From Phycisphaerales bacterium UBA5793 (GTDB lineage: Bacteria > Planctomycetota > Phycisphaerae > Phycisphaerales > UBA5793): a stretch of 64,000 nt of DNA. Position numbers and translations under genes: made by a program. Positions within the stretch are counted from its first letter, which is position 1; every line of letters starts with the position of its first letter. The notes beneath the pieces were generated by a model. The model was not told the origin of the DNA. It ran no database searches and saw only the letters and a list, made by a program, of their open reading frames with translations. Shown here piece after piece: positions 9,492 to 19,283 of this stretch. The DNA lies in assembly GCA_002418285.1 (NCBI GenBank), contig DIDT01000039.1, forward strand, positions 43,362 through 107,361, read 5' to 3'.

Positions 9492-10844
9492 GTGACGGAC
9501 TGGTCGGTCGAATCCTGGAAATCGCACCCTGCGGTGCATCAGCCGGTCTACGCCGACGCCAGTGCTGTGGATACGGCCGTTGCGAAATTGCGTTCTTTGC
9601 CTCCACTTGTCACCAGTTGGGAAATCGAGCGGCTCAAAGGTGAACTTGCGGAGGCTCAGGTGGGCGAGCGATTTCTGCTCCAGGGTGGCGACTGTTCCGA
9701 GTCACTGGCCGACTGCACGAGCGAGACCATCGCCAACAAACTCAAGATCCTGCTGCAAATGAGCCTGGTGCTGGTGCAGGGCGCGCGCAAGCCGATCACG
9801 CGCGTCGGCCGCTTCGCCGGCCAGTACGCCAAGCCGCGATCGAGCCCCACCGACACTCGCGCCGGCGTGACGCTGCCCAGTTACTGCGGCGATCTGATCA
9901 ACGCCCACGAGTTCACGCCCGAAGCCCGCCAGCCCAACCCCCATCTCATGGTTCGCTGCTACCAGCACGCCGCCATGACACTCAACTTCATCCGCTCGCT
10001 CATCGATGCCGGGTTCGCCGACCTGCACCACCCCGAGTATTGGGAACTCGCCTTCTGCGACAACGCCAAACTGCACGACGAGTATCACGCGATGGTGTGG
10101 CGGCTGGCTGATTCCATCCGCTTCATGGAAACGATCGCCGGGCAGTCGATTGATGACCTGACACGTGTCGAGTTCTTTACGAGCCACGAGGGACTGCACC
10201 TGCTCTATGAATCGGCGGGCACGCGCACCGTGCCGCGTCGCGAAGGGTACTACAACCTCACGACCCACCTGCCCTGGATCGGCGACCGCTGCCGGGCGCT
10301 GGACGGCGCGCACGTCGAGTACTTCCGCGGCATCCGAAACCCGGTCGGCGTCAAGATCGGGCCGAGTGCGACGGCCGACGATCTGCTCCCGCTCATCGAT
10401 CGACTCAACCCGAACAACGAGCCGGGTCGGCTGGTACTGATCCATCGCATGGGTCTGGCCAACGTAAAGCGATGCCTGCCACCCCTGCTTGCCGCCGTAA
10501 ACGCAGCGGACCGGCGCGTGCTGTGGGTGTGCGATCCGATGCATGGCAACACGAAGAGCGCCAGCGGGAACGGAGCCAACCCGGGCCGCAAGACCCGCGA
10601 ATTCGCCGACATTCTCGCCGAACTCGATTCCGCCTTCGATCTGCACGCGCGGGCAGGGACCTACCTGGGCGGCGTTCACTTCGAGTTGACCGGCGATCAC
10701 GTGACTGAATGCACGGGCGGCGCGCGAGGTCTCTCCGAGGCGGACCTCGATGTCAACTACCGCACAACGTGTGATCCACGCTTGAACTACGAGCAGTCGC
10801 TCGAAATGTCATTCCTGATCGCGAGAAGGCTGGCGACGAGTTAG
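9492..10844 (+). CDS. Class II 3-deoxy-7-phosphoheptulonate (DAHP) synthase
   Basis: About 450 residues, matching the plant/mycobacterial class II DAHP synthase that condenses phosphoenolpyruvate and erythrose 4-phosphate at the entry to the shikimate pathway. Landmarks in order are L-Q-G-G-D-C-S-E (metal-binding Cys), G-R-F-A-G-Q-Y-A-K-P-R, L-P-S-Y-C-G-D, F-F-T-S-H-E-G-L-H-L, F-R-G-I-R-N-P-V-G-V-K, W-V-C-D-P-M-H-G-N-T and G-G-V-H-F-E-L-T-G. The GTG start is chosen because GGAG sits five bases before it and it gives the usual M-T-D-W-S N-terminus. An upstream in-frame start would add 20 residues unlike the family. It is a single gene, ending in a convergent terminator region shared with the FHA protein. 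EC 2.5.1.54. Confidence 0.95.
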   Translation: MTDWSVESWKSHPAVHQPVYADASAVDTAVAKLRSLPPLVTSWEIERLKGELAEAQVGERFLLQGGDCSESLADCTSETIANKLKILLQMSLVLVQGARKPITRVGRFAGQYAKPRSSPTDTRAGVTLPSYCGDLINAHEFTPEARQPNPHLMVRCYQHAAMTLNFIRSLIDAGFADLHHPEYWELAFCDNAKLHDEYHAMVWRLADSIRFMETIAGQSIDDLTRVEFFTSHEGLHLLYESAGTRTVPRREGYYNLTTHLPWIGDRCRALDGAHVEYFRGIRNPVGVKIGPSATADDLLPLIDRLNPNNEPGRLVLIHRMGLANVKRCLPPLLAAVNAADRRVLWVCDPMHGNTKSASGNGANPGRKTREFADILAELDSAFDLHARAGTYLGGVHFELTGDHVTECTGGARGLSEADLDVNYRTTCDPRLNYEQSLEMSFLIARRLATS

Positions 10845-10848
10845 CCCA

Positions 10849-10886
10849 GGTTGCTCCCCGGACCACTTGCCGCGAAGTGGGCAACC
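10849..10886. terminator. Two-part hairpin between convergent genes
   Basis: GGTTGC pairs with GCAACC and, nested inside, CCACTT pairs with AAGTGG, with an 8-base bulge on one side. It fills the gap between the DAHP synthase stop and the FHA protein stop on the other strand, so a bidirectional terminator is likely. No strong T tract is present. Confidence 0.5.
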
Positions 10887-10894
10887 GAACCGCG

Positions 10895-11284
10895 TCATCC
10901 CCGGTTCGAATTGTTCATGAGCATCTTGTTGATATGTTCACCGCGTTTGCGCAACAGACCGTTGAACGTCTTTGCATGTGGCGAGTCGGACGCCGTATAG
11001 ATGAGATTCGACTCTCCGATTCGGATTTCGTCACCGTCGCGCAAGGCCGTTTCCTCTGTGATCCGCTGCCCACTACTGAATACACGATTGGCGCTACCGA
11101 AGTCGATGGCCGCGTGCCCGCCCGCGTCACCACATCGCTTGATCTGCATGTGTCGACGTGACATCTGTTGATCCACGATCTGAAACGTGCACTGGTTATC
11201 CCGTCCGGTCATGACCAGACGATGCTCGCCGAGGGCAAACTGTTGGCTGCTTGCCGGGCCGTGCATGATGATCAGCGTCGCCAC
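10895..11284 (-). CDS. Small FHA-domain protein
   Basis: About 129 residues, made almost entirely of one forkhead-associated domain that reads phosphothreonine peptides. The R-x-x-S-R-x-H core appears as M-S-R-R-H-M-Q-I, followed by an N-R-V-F-S-S-G loop and D-G-D-E-I-R-I-G. The start is a GTG six bases after AGGAGG, which is strong evidence; the open frame continues far upstream in this GC-rich DNA but is not coding there. The C-terminal tail, K-T-F-N-G-L-L-R-K-R-G-E, is basic and may be flexible. It is divergent from the FHA-GAF histidine kinase with 213 bases between, so a shared regulatory region and a signalling partnership are possible but unproven. Confidence 0.85.
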   Translation of the reverse strand: MATLIIMHGPASSQQFALGEHRLVMTGRDNQCTFQIVDQQMSRRHMQIKRCGDAGGHAAIDFGSANRVFSSGQRITEETALRDGDEIRIGESNLIYTASDSPHAKTFNGLLRKRGEHINKMLMNNSNRG

Positions 11285-11497
11285 TTGGCGCCTCCTGATG
11301 CAAATTGGGATTTGATCATATCGCCGGGGCAGCAGAAGAATCACATACCTCCACGTAGACTTGCCGGGGGCGCTTCGGGGAGAGAGAGATCGGCTCGGGA
11401 TGACCCCTGTCGCAGATGCCCGCTGCGGTGGTTCCGATGATTTGCTCTCCCCGGGCGTACGAATTCGACGGCTGCAATCCACTACAATTCGGCACGC

Positions 11498-13264
11498 ATG
11501 CTTGTACTCAAGATCATCGACGGACCAGACAAGGGCAAGCGCTTTGACGTGCCGGACTGGGAGCCGCAGCTCATCGGCCGCTCCAGCGAGGCACTCAAGA
11601 TCAGCGACCAGACCTGTTCGCGCCGCCATGCCGAACTGACTCCTGACGACGGCGAGTGGTACGTGCGCGATCTCGGCTCGGCCAACGGCACCTACATCAA
11701 CGGCCGTCGCATCGGCTCCAATCGCATCAAACTGCACATGGGCGATCTCATCCGCGCCGGCTCCACGGTCTTCGCCTTCGGCGCCCGGCGCTACGGCGGA
11801 GTCAACAATCCGGTGCGAGCCCTGCAGGACGACTTCATGGACGCCATCGTCGAGCAGCGCTTCGAATCCAACGAAGACTCGATGATCATGGCCGTTCCCG
11901 ACCCGGCAGCAGCGGCGCAGGAGCACCTGCGCATCATCTACGAACTGACTCGCATCACCACCCAGAACCTCGATCGCGAGAGCCTCCTCGAGTTTGTCAT
12001 GGAGCTCATCTTTGACGAGTTTGAGCCTGAGCGCGGCTTTATCCTCATTCAGGAGCGGCCGGATGACAAGCCCGAGCCCACGGTCGTGAAGTACCGCACC
12101 CCCCCGCGCAGCCAGGATGAAGGACACATCCACGTCAGCCGCACGATTGTCTCCCACGTGATGAATCGTGGCGAGGGAGTCCTTTCATCCAATGCCATGA
12201 AGGACCGACGATTCTCCTCGGGCGACTCCGTACGCAATTACGCCATTCGCTCGGCAATCTGCGTGCCGATCCGCTATCACGATCACACCTACGGCGTGAT
12301 CCACATCGACACCTCGCTCAAGAACTACACGTTCAGCGACAGCCAGTTGCGCCTGCTCACCGCGATCGGTCAGCACGTCGGCCTGGCGCTCTCCAACCTG
12401 GCGCTCTACGAGCAGCAGTTGCAGGGCGCACGGCTGGCGGCGGTCGGCGAAACGGTCGCGTCGCTTTCGCACTCGATTAAGAACATCCTGCAGGGTCTGC
12501 GCGGAGGAGCAGACGTCGTCGGCCGGGCGCTCAAAAAGCAGGACCTCGCGCTGGCGCAGGGCGGCTGGGACATCCTCTCGCGCAATCTCGATCGGATCTA
12601 CGCGCTGACGATGAATATGCTGACCTACTCCAAGCAGCGCCAGGTTGAGATCGAACTGACCAAGCTTTCATTGCTACTGCAGGACATAGTCGCGCTCGTG
12701 CAGCCGCAATGCGACCGGCGGGGCATCGCGTTGATCACCGATTACGATCCGGACATGCCGCCGATCCCGCTCGATCCGGGCATGATGCACCAGGCGCTCA
12801 TGAACCTGCTCATTAATTCGATCGAGGCCGTCGAACCGACTTCGGGCATTATCACGCTGCGCTGCGATTACGACATGGTGGACGATGCCGTGCTCATACA
12901 CGTGAGTGACAACGGGCCGGGCATTCCGGAAAGCGAACACTCGCGCATCTGGCTGCCTTTTCATTCGACGAAGGGCCTGCGAGGGACAGGACTCGGGCTG
13001 GCCGTCACGCGGAAAATCGTGGAGGAGCACGGCGGGAAGATTTCGTTCGAATCCACCGAGGGCGAAGGGACGACCTTCACCATTCGTCTCTCCACGGATG
13101 CTGCTGGCGTGCTCGACCCTTCGGAGACTCTGGCGACGTCCTCTGGTGCGCCTGCACCACCGCGCGGGGAATCCAACGAACGCTCCCATTCCGAGTCCTC
13201 AGAGCGCGACTCGCCACACGATGAAGAGCCGTCCGTCCCTGAGACGCCATTCGATCTGGATTAG
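11498..13264 (+). CDS. FHA-GAF sensor histidine kinase
   Basis: This 588-residue cytoplasmic sensor kinase has no membrane segment. An FHA domain (about 1-95; C-S-R-R-H-A-E-L and G-S-A-N-G-T) is followed by a GAF-type sensory domain (about 145-305) and a dimerisation/phosphoacceptor region near 313-390 with S-L-S-H-S-I-K-N-I-L, whose His is the likely phosphorylation site. The HATPase domain (about 425-535) has the N box L-L-I-N-S-I-E-A, D-N-G-P-G-I-P and G-T-G-L-G-L-A-V. The tail (about 540-588) is acidic and low in complexity. No response regulator lies next to it, so its partner is elsewhere. An FHA domain on a histidine kinase suggests cross-talk with Ser/Thr kinases. Confidence 0.93.
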   Translation: MLVLKIIDGPDKGKRFDVPDWEPQLIGRSSEALKISDQTCSRRHAELTPDDGEWYVRDLGSANGTYINGRRIGSNRIKLHMGDLIRAGSTVFAFGARRYGGVNNPVRALQDDFMDAIVEQRFESNEDSMIMAVPDPAAAAQEHLRIIYELTRITTQNLDRESLLEFVMELIFDEFEPERGFILIQERPDDKPEPTVVKYRTPPRSQDEGHIHVSRTIVSHVMNRGEGVLSSNAMKDRRFSSGDSVRNYAIRSAICVPIRYHDHTYGVIHIDTSLKNYTFSDSQLRLLTAIGQHVGLALSNLALYEQQLQGARLAAVGETVASLSHSIKNILQGLRGGADVVGRALKKQDLALAQGGWDILSRNLDRIYALTMNMLTYSKQRQVEIELTKLSLLLQDIVALVQPQCDRRGIALITDYDPDMPPIPLDPGMMHQALMNLLINSIEAVEPTSGIITLRCDYDMVDDAVLIHVSDNGPGIPESEHSRIWLPFHSTKGLRGTGLGLAVTRKIVEEHGGKISFESTEGEGTTFTIRLSTDAAGVLDPSETLATSSGAPAPPRGESNERSHSESSERDSPHDEEPSVPETPFDLD

Positions 13265-13282
13265 TTCAATTCGACCAACCAG

Positions 13283-13570
13283 TCAGGCGGCGCGCCGCAC
13301 CGGTGGACGAACCGGTTTTGGCGACGGTTGCGTACTCGCCTCGTCGGCGGCAGATTGTTCATCGCTTTGCCCGAGATGAAACAACCACGTGACCGCCTGG
13401 CCAACCTCGAGAAACATCCACGTGGTCCAGCCCAGTCCGATGAATCCGCCGGCAACCTGGAGCAGTCGACCACCAAGGTGGTCATCGAACTGGTGGCCAT
13501 AGGTCAGCGCCAAGCCGGCGATGATGGGTGTGAAAACAACACCTGACCAGAACACGGGACGGAACTTCAT
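13283..13570 (-). CDS. Small two-helix membrane protein
   Basis: About 95 residues. Two hydrophobic segments, V-F-W-S-G-V-V-F-T-P-I-I-A-G-L and a longer one around A-G-G-F-I-G-L-G-W-T-T-W-M-F, are followed by a polar, proline-rich cytoplasmic-type tail ending P-V-R-R-A-A. The ATG used has GGAG six bases before it; in-frame starts up to 51 bases upstream lack a ribosome site. I do not recognise the family. It ends 18 bases from the histidine kinase end in convergent orientation, and the following gene, scpA, is divergent. Confidence 0.6.
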   Translation of the reverse strand: MKFRPVFWSGVVFTPIIAGLALTYGHQFDDHLGGRLLQVAGGFIGLGWTTWMFLEVGQAVTWLFHLGQSDEQSAADEASTQPSPKPVRPPVRRAA

Positions 13571-13868
13571 TGCAGGCTCCATGAAATCGAGCATCGCGCT
13601 GGGCATGGTACAGAAACGCAACGATGCTGCTCAGCCTTCTTGGCTGATTGACCGCCGCCTTAGTCCCAATGGTGGGCGATGCTCACAGAGGCAGCGCGTT
13701 CGCCGAGGTGAGCGACTTCCGCATGGAAGCGCCAAGCGATCGCTGTGTTGCCGCGAAATTATACTTGGGCCGCCCGAAGAATCTGTACGGACTCCGTATG
13801 GATACCGCCATCCCTCACGTTCCTGGCCGCCCCACGGCCGGTAGCGGCCCGCCTATGCTCTGACAGCC

Positions 13869-14726
13869 ATGTCTCAGCCTGATTACACCGTTCAAATTGA
13901 CGCATTCCAGGGGCCTTTGGACCTGCTGCTTTACCTCATCAAGCGGGCGGAAGTGGACATCGTCGACATCCCAATCGCCACGATCACCGACCAGTATGTG
14001 TCTTACCTAAAGGGATTGGATCGCATCGACATTGAAACCGCGGGTGAATTCCTGGTCATGGCGGCCATGCTCATGGAGATCAAGAGCCGCATGCTCATGC
14101 CTCCCGAGCAGCGGCCGTCCAGCGGGGCGAATGCCGCAGCTGACGCCGATGCCCTCAGTGGATTGGACGCATCAGACCCACGCTACGAGTTGGTCATGCA
14201 GTTGCTGGCGTACAAGCGGTTCCGCGACGCGGCCGAGACACTCGACGCGTTGCGCAGCGAGTGGCTGAATCGATCGCCCCTGGCGCGGATTGCGTTCGGC
14301 TCAGTTCCCGCCGTCAGGCCTGTCGCCGAAGAGCACACCGCACCAGAGACCGATCTGGAGGATATTGGCGTCTGGGATCTTTTCGAAGTTTTCCAGCGCA
14401 TCACCGAAGCGGTCGACTTCGGTCGACTCGGGGACCACCGCGTTGAATACGACGATACGCCCATCGTGCTTCACGAAGCAGATCTGCTCGATCAGCTCTC
14501 ACGAGCCGAGGGTGGGCGCCTGTCGCTCCGTACTGCCTGCACCGGCCGTAAGCGCAGCGAGATGATCGGGCTGTTTCTCGCGACACTGGAACTGGTGCGA
14601 CAGCACAAGGCTCGCGTCATTCAGGATCGGGTACATGATGACATTCTCATCGAGCACCGTGAGCACGATGAAGCGGATCCGGCTGTCATCGTGACTCAGT
14701 CCGACGCAATCGTGCACCGCGACTGA
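13869..14726 (+). CDS. scpA: Segregation and condensation protein A
   Basis: This 285-residue protein is ScpA, the kleisin subunit of the SMC-ScpA-ScpB condensin that acts on chromosome organisation in the nucleoid. The N-terminus contains the family signature F-Q-G-P-L-D-L-L-L-Y-L-I, then D-I-V-D-I-P-I-A-T-I-T-D-Q-Y and E-F-L-V-M-A-A-M-L-M-E-I-K-S-R-M-L. The C-terminal winged-helix part contains R-S-E-M-I-G-L-F-L-A-T-L-E-L. Length is normal. scpB, often adjacent, is not seen downstream: the next gene is a small one on the opposite strand. No clear ribosome site precedes the ATG. Confidence 0.93.
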   Translation: MSQPDYTVQIDAFQGPLDLLLYLIKRAEVDIVDIPIATITDQYVSYLKGLDRIDIETAGEFLVMAAMLMEIKSRMLMPPEQRPSSGANAAADADALSGLDASDPRYELVMQLLAYKRFRDAAETLDALRSEWLNRSPLARIAFGSVPAVRPVAEEHTAPETDLEDIGVWDLFEVFQRITEAVDFGRLGDHRVEYDDTPIVLHEADLLDQLSRAEGGRLSLRTACTGRKRSEMIGLFLATLELVRQHKARVIQDRVHDDILIEHREHDEADPAVIVTQSDAIVHRD

Positions 14727-14730
14727 CCGA

Positions 14731-14991
14731 TCAGTCCCCACCGCCGATGTCAGCGATGCCATCATCAACTGGCACCGCCTCCGCGGGTCGATATTCCGTG
14801 GGCTGATTGTTCACGGACCACTCTTCCGGCTCGCTCGAGACCACGGTGTTTCGCTCGCCGCGGTAGCCGCGCGTTGCCGTACCCTGCTTGACCTCCCGGA
14901 TGGCGTCCTGCTCGGAGATGGCCTCGACATTCCACCGGCGCTCGCGAATCACGACCTGCCGTACTCGCTCGATGACTTCGTACTTGTTCAC
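14731..14991 (-). CDS. Small hypothetical protein, beta-rich N-terminus
   Basis: About 86 residues. The N-terminal half (M-N-K-Y-E-V-I-E-R-V, then R-R-W-N-V-E-A-I-S-E-Q-D-A-I) looks like a short beta-beta-alpha unit of the kind seen in small DpnD/PcfM-like proteins, although that match is by eye only. The C-terminal half is acidic and probably disordered (D-D-G-I-A-D-I-G-G-G-D). The GTG chosen starts the recognisable part and follows a GGTGG sequence by eight bases; a GTG four codons upstream is the alternative. It ends 4 bases from the scpA stop, in convergent orientation. Function unknown. Confidence 0.55.
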   Translation of the reverse strand: MNKYEVIERVRQVVIRERRWNVEAISEQDAIREVKQGTATRGYRGERNTVVSSEPEEWSVNNQPTEYRPAEAVPVDDGIADIGGGD

Positions 14992-15041
14992 GGCCGCAAC
15001 CACCTTTCGTCGGCTGCATCATATGCGCGACAGAACGAGCG

Positions 15042-18000
15042 TCAGCCGCCACCGGACTCAAGAAGCTCGACGATGTCCAGATAGGGCAGCGTGGGCAGAT
15101 CGGTAAAGATCTTGTTGAAGCCTAGGATGTAGGACTGGCTCTCCACATTCATCTTGGCGCGATCCACCTGCCCCGCTCCAAGATGGAAAGTGTGTTGATC
15201 AGTAATCTCGTTCAAGCACAGATTGGCAATCGACGCCGAGGCGATGGTGGCGCCGTCGGTCACTCCGCGCACCTGGAGTTTGCGCAGCACCGATTGCCGG
15301 ACAAAGTCACCGAGGTAGGACGGCAATCCGCCACCCCAGTTGGTGGCCAGGCCGACGTAGATCTCGGTCTGGTTCATCTCCCCCAAGATGATGCAGTTCA
15401 CATCCCCGACGGCGGCAAAGCGGGCGCCATTGGCCGCTCCCTTGACGGTGAACTTCCCGACGGCGTCCCCCCCGCTCCCATTGGCCACCAAATCGCCACT
15501 GAAGTCCCCGCATACAACGATGCAATCGGTTGCGGCGACGCTGATGGCGCCTTCGAGCGAGCCACCGATATTGGCTTTGTGGAGCAGCCCTTCGGAGTCG
15601 AATGATGAGGACGCCCCAAGGGCTCCGAGCACCTTGAGACACCACAGTCCAGCCGCATCGGTCGAAACCGCTCCAGCCACAGAATCGCCCTTGAGGCAGA
15701 CGACTCCGTCGCTCGACTCAGTGATGTTGACGTTTCCGCCAAGCAGATCGCCCTTGACCGTGAAGCGAACAAAATGGTCAAGGTTGAATGTCGCGGACGA
15801 ATCCCCACACACGACCACGCACCCGCCCGAACTGGTCAGCGTGGCGCTCGCCCCTGCGTCGCCGACGATCTCGATCTTGTTGGCAAGCTGGCCGACCATG
15901 AGCGAGCCGCTGATCCACGAACCGCCGACCTTGAGACGGCCAAGCCGATCGGCGATCTGCGATGATCCGGTAAACCGGGCATCGCCCACGATGTTGATCT
16001 GGTCGGCGCGATAGACATCGAAACTCACCATGGCGTTGCCGCCAATGCGCAGCGAGCCGAGCCCGCTCGTGGAATACGTCGTCAGGCTGAAATCCGCATC
16101 GCCATCGACTGTGAAACTGGTAATCGAGTTGGCGTCGAACCCGCCGCCGAGCGTAAGGGAGCGAGCCTTAAAGCTATTCACATCACAGAGCGAGATGCCG
16201 CCCGTCGTGTTCACATCGCGCAGCGTCAGATCCGCGACTTGCCCCTGGATTACGGCGCTGCCCGTCAGGTCACCAAAGGTCGCACGGTTGACATTGCAGA
16301 GCCACACGCCTTCACCCACGATATCGATCGATCCGAAGTTGATTGTCGAGACTCTCACAAAGAGGTCTCCGAGCGAGATGTCACCCTGGAGTTTGCCGAT
16401 CTGCACGCGACCGTCGCCGCCTACGGCCTGCACGATCGAGACGTTCAAGCTACCTATTCCCGGCTGACTCGGCGCGACATGCAAGGTGTCGATTCCGCCT
16501 CCATCGCCGAAGGTCGTGAAGGAAATGGTCCCCCCGACGCCCACCAGACTGAAGATCGCCACGTCGCCATCTCCATCCGAGAATTCCACGCGCCGTTGTC
16601 CGCCTTGGGCGGAAGACGTTGTTGCGCCCGCCACGTTGCTCGGGGCGGATGTTCCAGCGGCGTTGTAGGCGCGAATGCGGTAGAAGTAGGTCGAATCGGC
16701 GGGCAGGTTCCTATTCACGTACTGCGTCTGATTGGGCTGCACGGTGTCGATCTGGAACCAGATCAGGTTCGGATCGACCGCCCGCTCGATGATAAAGCCT
16801 TCTTCGTTGTCCGAGTTGTCACTCCAGTGCAACTGGATCTCACTCTGAGAGATCGCCACCGCACTCAATCCCGATGGGGCAACAGGCACGGTAAGCACTC
16901 CGCCATCCGTGATGGCAAATGCGATGTTGGAGTCGTCGGATTCACCCGTGTCGTTGAACGCCCGCACGGTGTAGTAGTACGGAGTTGCGGGTTCCAGGCC
17001 GGTGTCATCAAACGTCGAAACGTTTGCACCGACCGACCCCACCAAGGTCATGAACTCCCCCTCGAGGCGATAGATATTGAACCCGTTTTCGTTATTTGAG
17101 TTGTCGTCCCAAGTGAGTCGAATCGACGTATTGGAGAGGGCTGCTGCCATCAGATTGGAAGGCGCGTTTGGAGCCACGTCGCCGGTCGTGGCCATCGCCG
17201 TGTTCGAATCGCCGGACTCGCCCACATCGTTATACGCCCTGACCAAGTACGAGTATGCGGTATTCGGGGACAACCCACTGTCATCAAACGTCGTGACGTC
17301 GGCTCCGACGGTTCCAACGAGCGTATTCGACATCCCCTCGATACGGTAGATATGGAACCCCGTCTCGTTCGTCGCGTTGTCCGTCCACGTCAGGCGAATC
17401 TGGGTGTCGGACAGTGCGGCGGCCTCTAGATTCGACGGTGCAGCAGGCACCACGTCGGCCGTGGTGGCGCTGGCGACGTTTGAATAGCCTGAATTGGCAA
17501 GCTGGTTGTAAGCCCGGACGCGATAGAAGTACTGCGTGTTGGGCTGGAGGCTGCCATCCTGGTAGGTCACCGATCCTGAGTTTCCGCTACTTGGCGGCGC
17601 GGGCGCGATGAACGTCCACCCGGTCACACCATCCAGTGACCGCTCGATCTCGAACCCATCCTCGAAGAACGTTGTGTCGTCCCATTGAAGTTCGATCGAC
17701 ATCTCATCCAGGGCGGTAGCCGTCAAGTTTGTCGGGGCGGTGAGGTTTCGAACGGTGACACCGAACAGAACGTAGGCCGCGCCCGTGTTCGAGTTGGTTA
17801 CCGAAGCGCCGATGAGCATGTCGAACCGGCCGTCATCGTTGACGTCCTTGCCACTGGCGATGGGGTTGCCAAGGAACCCCGTATTGAGTTCAACACCCTG
17901 GATTACAAAGCCGTTTTCGCCATCAAGCGCACCGAGATCGAGTACGCCACCGATTCCGACCGTGGGTCCTCCAGCAAAGACAAAAACCTCGCTGGTGCCG

Positions 18001-19283
18001 GCCGATCCAACAGCCACATCGCTGAATCCGTCGTCATTGAGATCACCGACCTCGGCGACATACACAGCAAGCCCGATCGGGAGGACAGCAACGTAGCCAT
18101 TGGTTCCATCGAGGGTAGCGAGATTGAACTGTCCGCCGGCGCCGATTCCAGTCGCACCGAATACGACGTATGTGCTCTGCGTCAGGCTGCCGAGAATCAG
18201 ATCATCGATCCCATCGCCGTTGACATCGCCACCGGAGATGCTCGTGGCCAGCAGGTTGTTATCGTTCAGTCCCTTGGTCTTGAAACCGCTTGTTCCGTCG
18301 AGCGTGTTTCCGTAGATGTATCCTTCCGTACCCGAACCGATCCCGGCCGCGCCGAAGAAGATGTAGGCGGACCCGGACGAATTCGAGCTCGACTCCAGCG
18401 AACCGATGGCAATGTCATCCACGCCATCGAAGTTCACGTCGCCAATATGGGCGACGCGCCAAGCGAATTGGTCGGCGGTCCCGTTGCCGGACTGGATGAT
18501 CAGTCCATTGCTGCCATCGATCGAATTGATGTCGAATGCCCCAGTCGCGCCGATTCCATTGGCGCCGAAGATGACATAGGCGATTCCTTGGTCGCCGTTG
18601 CTTGACGGCGAGCCGAACAGGATGTCGTTGATGCCGTCATCGTTCACATCCCCGGCGCTGGCCACGGTGAATCCGAGCATGTCGTTGCTCGGTTGACCCC
18701 AGATCCTGAACCCAGTGGCGCCGTTCAGGGTATCGAGATCAATCGTCCCCGAGCCTCCAACACCGGCGCTGCCAAAGACGACAAACGCCGCGTTTGCGGC
18801 GGGCGCGCCAATAACCAGATCGTCGATGGTGTCGTTGTTTATGTCGCCGGCCGAGGAAATCGACCATCCGGCCAATCCCGGGAACTCAGCGGGTCCGGTG
18901 ATCACGAACCCATTGACTCCATTGAGCGCCGTGAGGTCGATCTGCCCGCTTGCACCCAGCCCCGCCGCTCCAAAGATCACGTAGATTCGGCCGTCCGCGG
19001 GGAGCGATCCGGCGGCAGGCGCGCTGACGGCCAAGTCGTCGATTCCATCTGCATTGAGATCACCGATGGCGGTAACGGAGAATCCCAGTTCACCCGACGG
19101 TTCGACACCCGGGATGAAGAATCCGTTCTGCCCGTCGAGTGCACCAACATTGAAAACCGGATTGCCAAAGAACAACTTGCGCGGCTCAAGCGGCTGGAAC
19201 GCCATTCTTGATCCGGCTGTCAATGACGTCCGGTAGGCAGGATTTGTGGGCCGAAGGCGCCGAGCATGTGATCGCTTCAACAT
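15042..19283 (-). CDS. Giant surface protein: LEPR motif, FG-GAP, four FnIII, beta-helix
   Basis: About 1,413 residues. The N-terminus is basic and carries the planctomycete export motif L-E-P-R-K-L-F near residue 37. Residues about 45-500 hold a series of FG-GAP (integrin-alpha-like propeller) repeats with I-G-D-L-N-A-D-G-I-D-D and similar calcium-binding loops. Four fibronectin type III domains follow (about 520-890), each with the L-x-W-x-D and Y-x-Y-x-V-R-A-Y-N motifs. The last 500 residues are short repeats of the type I-x-V-x-G-D-A, spaced about 20 residues apart, suggesting a parallel beta-helix. The start follows GGAG by nine bases; an ATG nine codons earlier is possible. Probably an adhesion or matrix protein; no sortase or dockerin anchor is visible. 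Confidence 0.88.
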   Translation of the reverse strand: MLKRSHARRLRPTNPAYRTSLTAGSRMAFQPLEPRKLFFGNPVFNVGALDGQNGFFIPGVEPSGELGFSVTAIGDLNADGIDDLAVSAPAAGSLPADGRIYVIFGAAGLGASGQIDLTALNGVNGFVITGPAEFPGLAGWSISSAGDINNDTIDDLVIGAPAANAAFVVFGSAGVGGSGTIDLDTLNGATGFRIWGQPSNDMLGFTVASAGDVNDDGINDILFGSPSSNGDQGIAYVIFGANGIGATGAFDINSIDGSNGLIIQSGNGTADQFAWRVAHIGDVNFDGVDDIAIGSLESSSNSSGSAYIFFGAAGIGSGTEGYIYGNTLDGTSGFKTKGLNDNNLLATSISGGDVNGDGIDDLILGSLTQSTYVVFGATGIGAGGQFNLATLDGTNGYVAVLPIGLAVYVAEVGDLNDDGFSDVAVGSAGTSEVFVFAGGPTVGIGGVLDLGALDGENGFVIQGVELNTGFLGNPIASGKDVNDDGRFDMLIGASVTNSNTGAAYVLFGVTVRNLTAPTNLTATALDEMSIELQWDDTTFFEDGFEIERSLDGVTGWTFIAPAPPSSGNSGSVTYQDGSLQPNTQYFYRVRAYNQLANSGYSNVASATTADVVPAAPSNLEAAALSDTQIRLTWTDNATNETGFHIYRIEGMSNTLVGTVGADVTTFDDSGLSPNTAYSYLVRAYNDVGESGDSNTAMATTGDVAPNAPSNLMAAALSNTSIRLTWDDNSNNENGFNIYRLEGEFMTLVGSVGANVSTFDDTGLEPATPYYYTVRAFNDTGESDDSNIAFAITDGGVLTVPVAPSGLSAVAISQSEIQLHWSDNSDNEEGFIIERAVDPNLIWFQIDTVQPNQTQYVNRNLPADSTYFYRIRAYNAAGTSAPSNVAGATTSSAQGGQRRVEFSDGDGDVAIFSLVGVGGTISFTTFGDGGGIDTLHVAPSQPGIGSLNVSIVQAVGGDGRVQIGKLQGDISLGDLFVRVSTINFGSIDIVGEGVWLCNVNRATFGDLTGSAVIQGQVADLTLRDVNTTGGISLCDVNSFKARSLTLGGGFDANSITSFTVDGDADFSLTTYSTSGLGSLRIGGNAMVSFDVYRADQINIVGDARFTGSSQIADRLGRLKVGGSWISGSLMVGQLANKIEIVGDAGASATLTSSGGCVVVCGDSSATFNLDHFVRFTVKGDLLGGNVNITESSDGVVCLKGDSVAGAVSTDAAGLWCLKVLGALGASSSFDSEGLLHKANIGGSLEGAISVAATDCIVVCGDFSGDLVANGSGGDAVGKFTVKGAANGARFAAVGDVNCIILGEMNQTEIYVGLATNWGGGLPSYLGDFVRQSVLRKLQVRGVTDGATIASASIANLCLNEITDQHTFHLGAGQVDRAKMNVESQSYILGFNKIFTDLPTLPYLDIVELLESGGG

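Noticed and set aside
11285..12157. Extension of the small FHA protein frame upstream to 420 codons on the minus strand.
   Set aside because: It runs antisense through the FHA-GAF kinase; a GTG with AGGAGG marks the true start.
17685..18605. A 306-codon plus-strand frame within the FG-GAP/FnIII gene.
   Set aside because: It is the mirror of the FG-GAP repeats; the minus strand has clear repeats and FnIII motifs.
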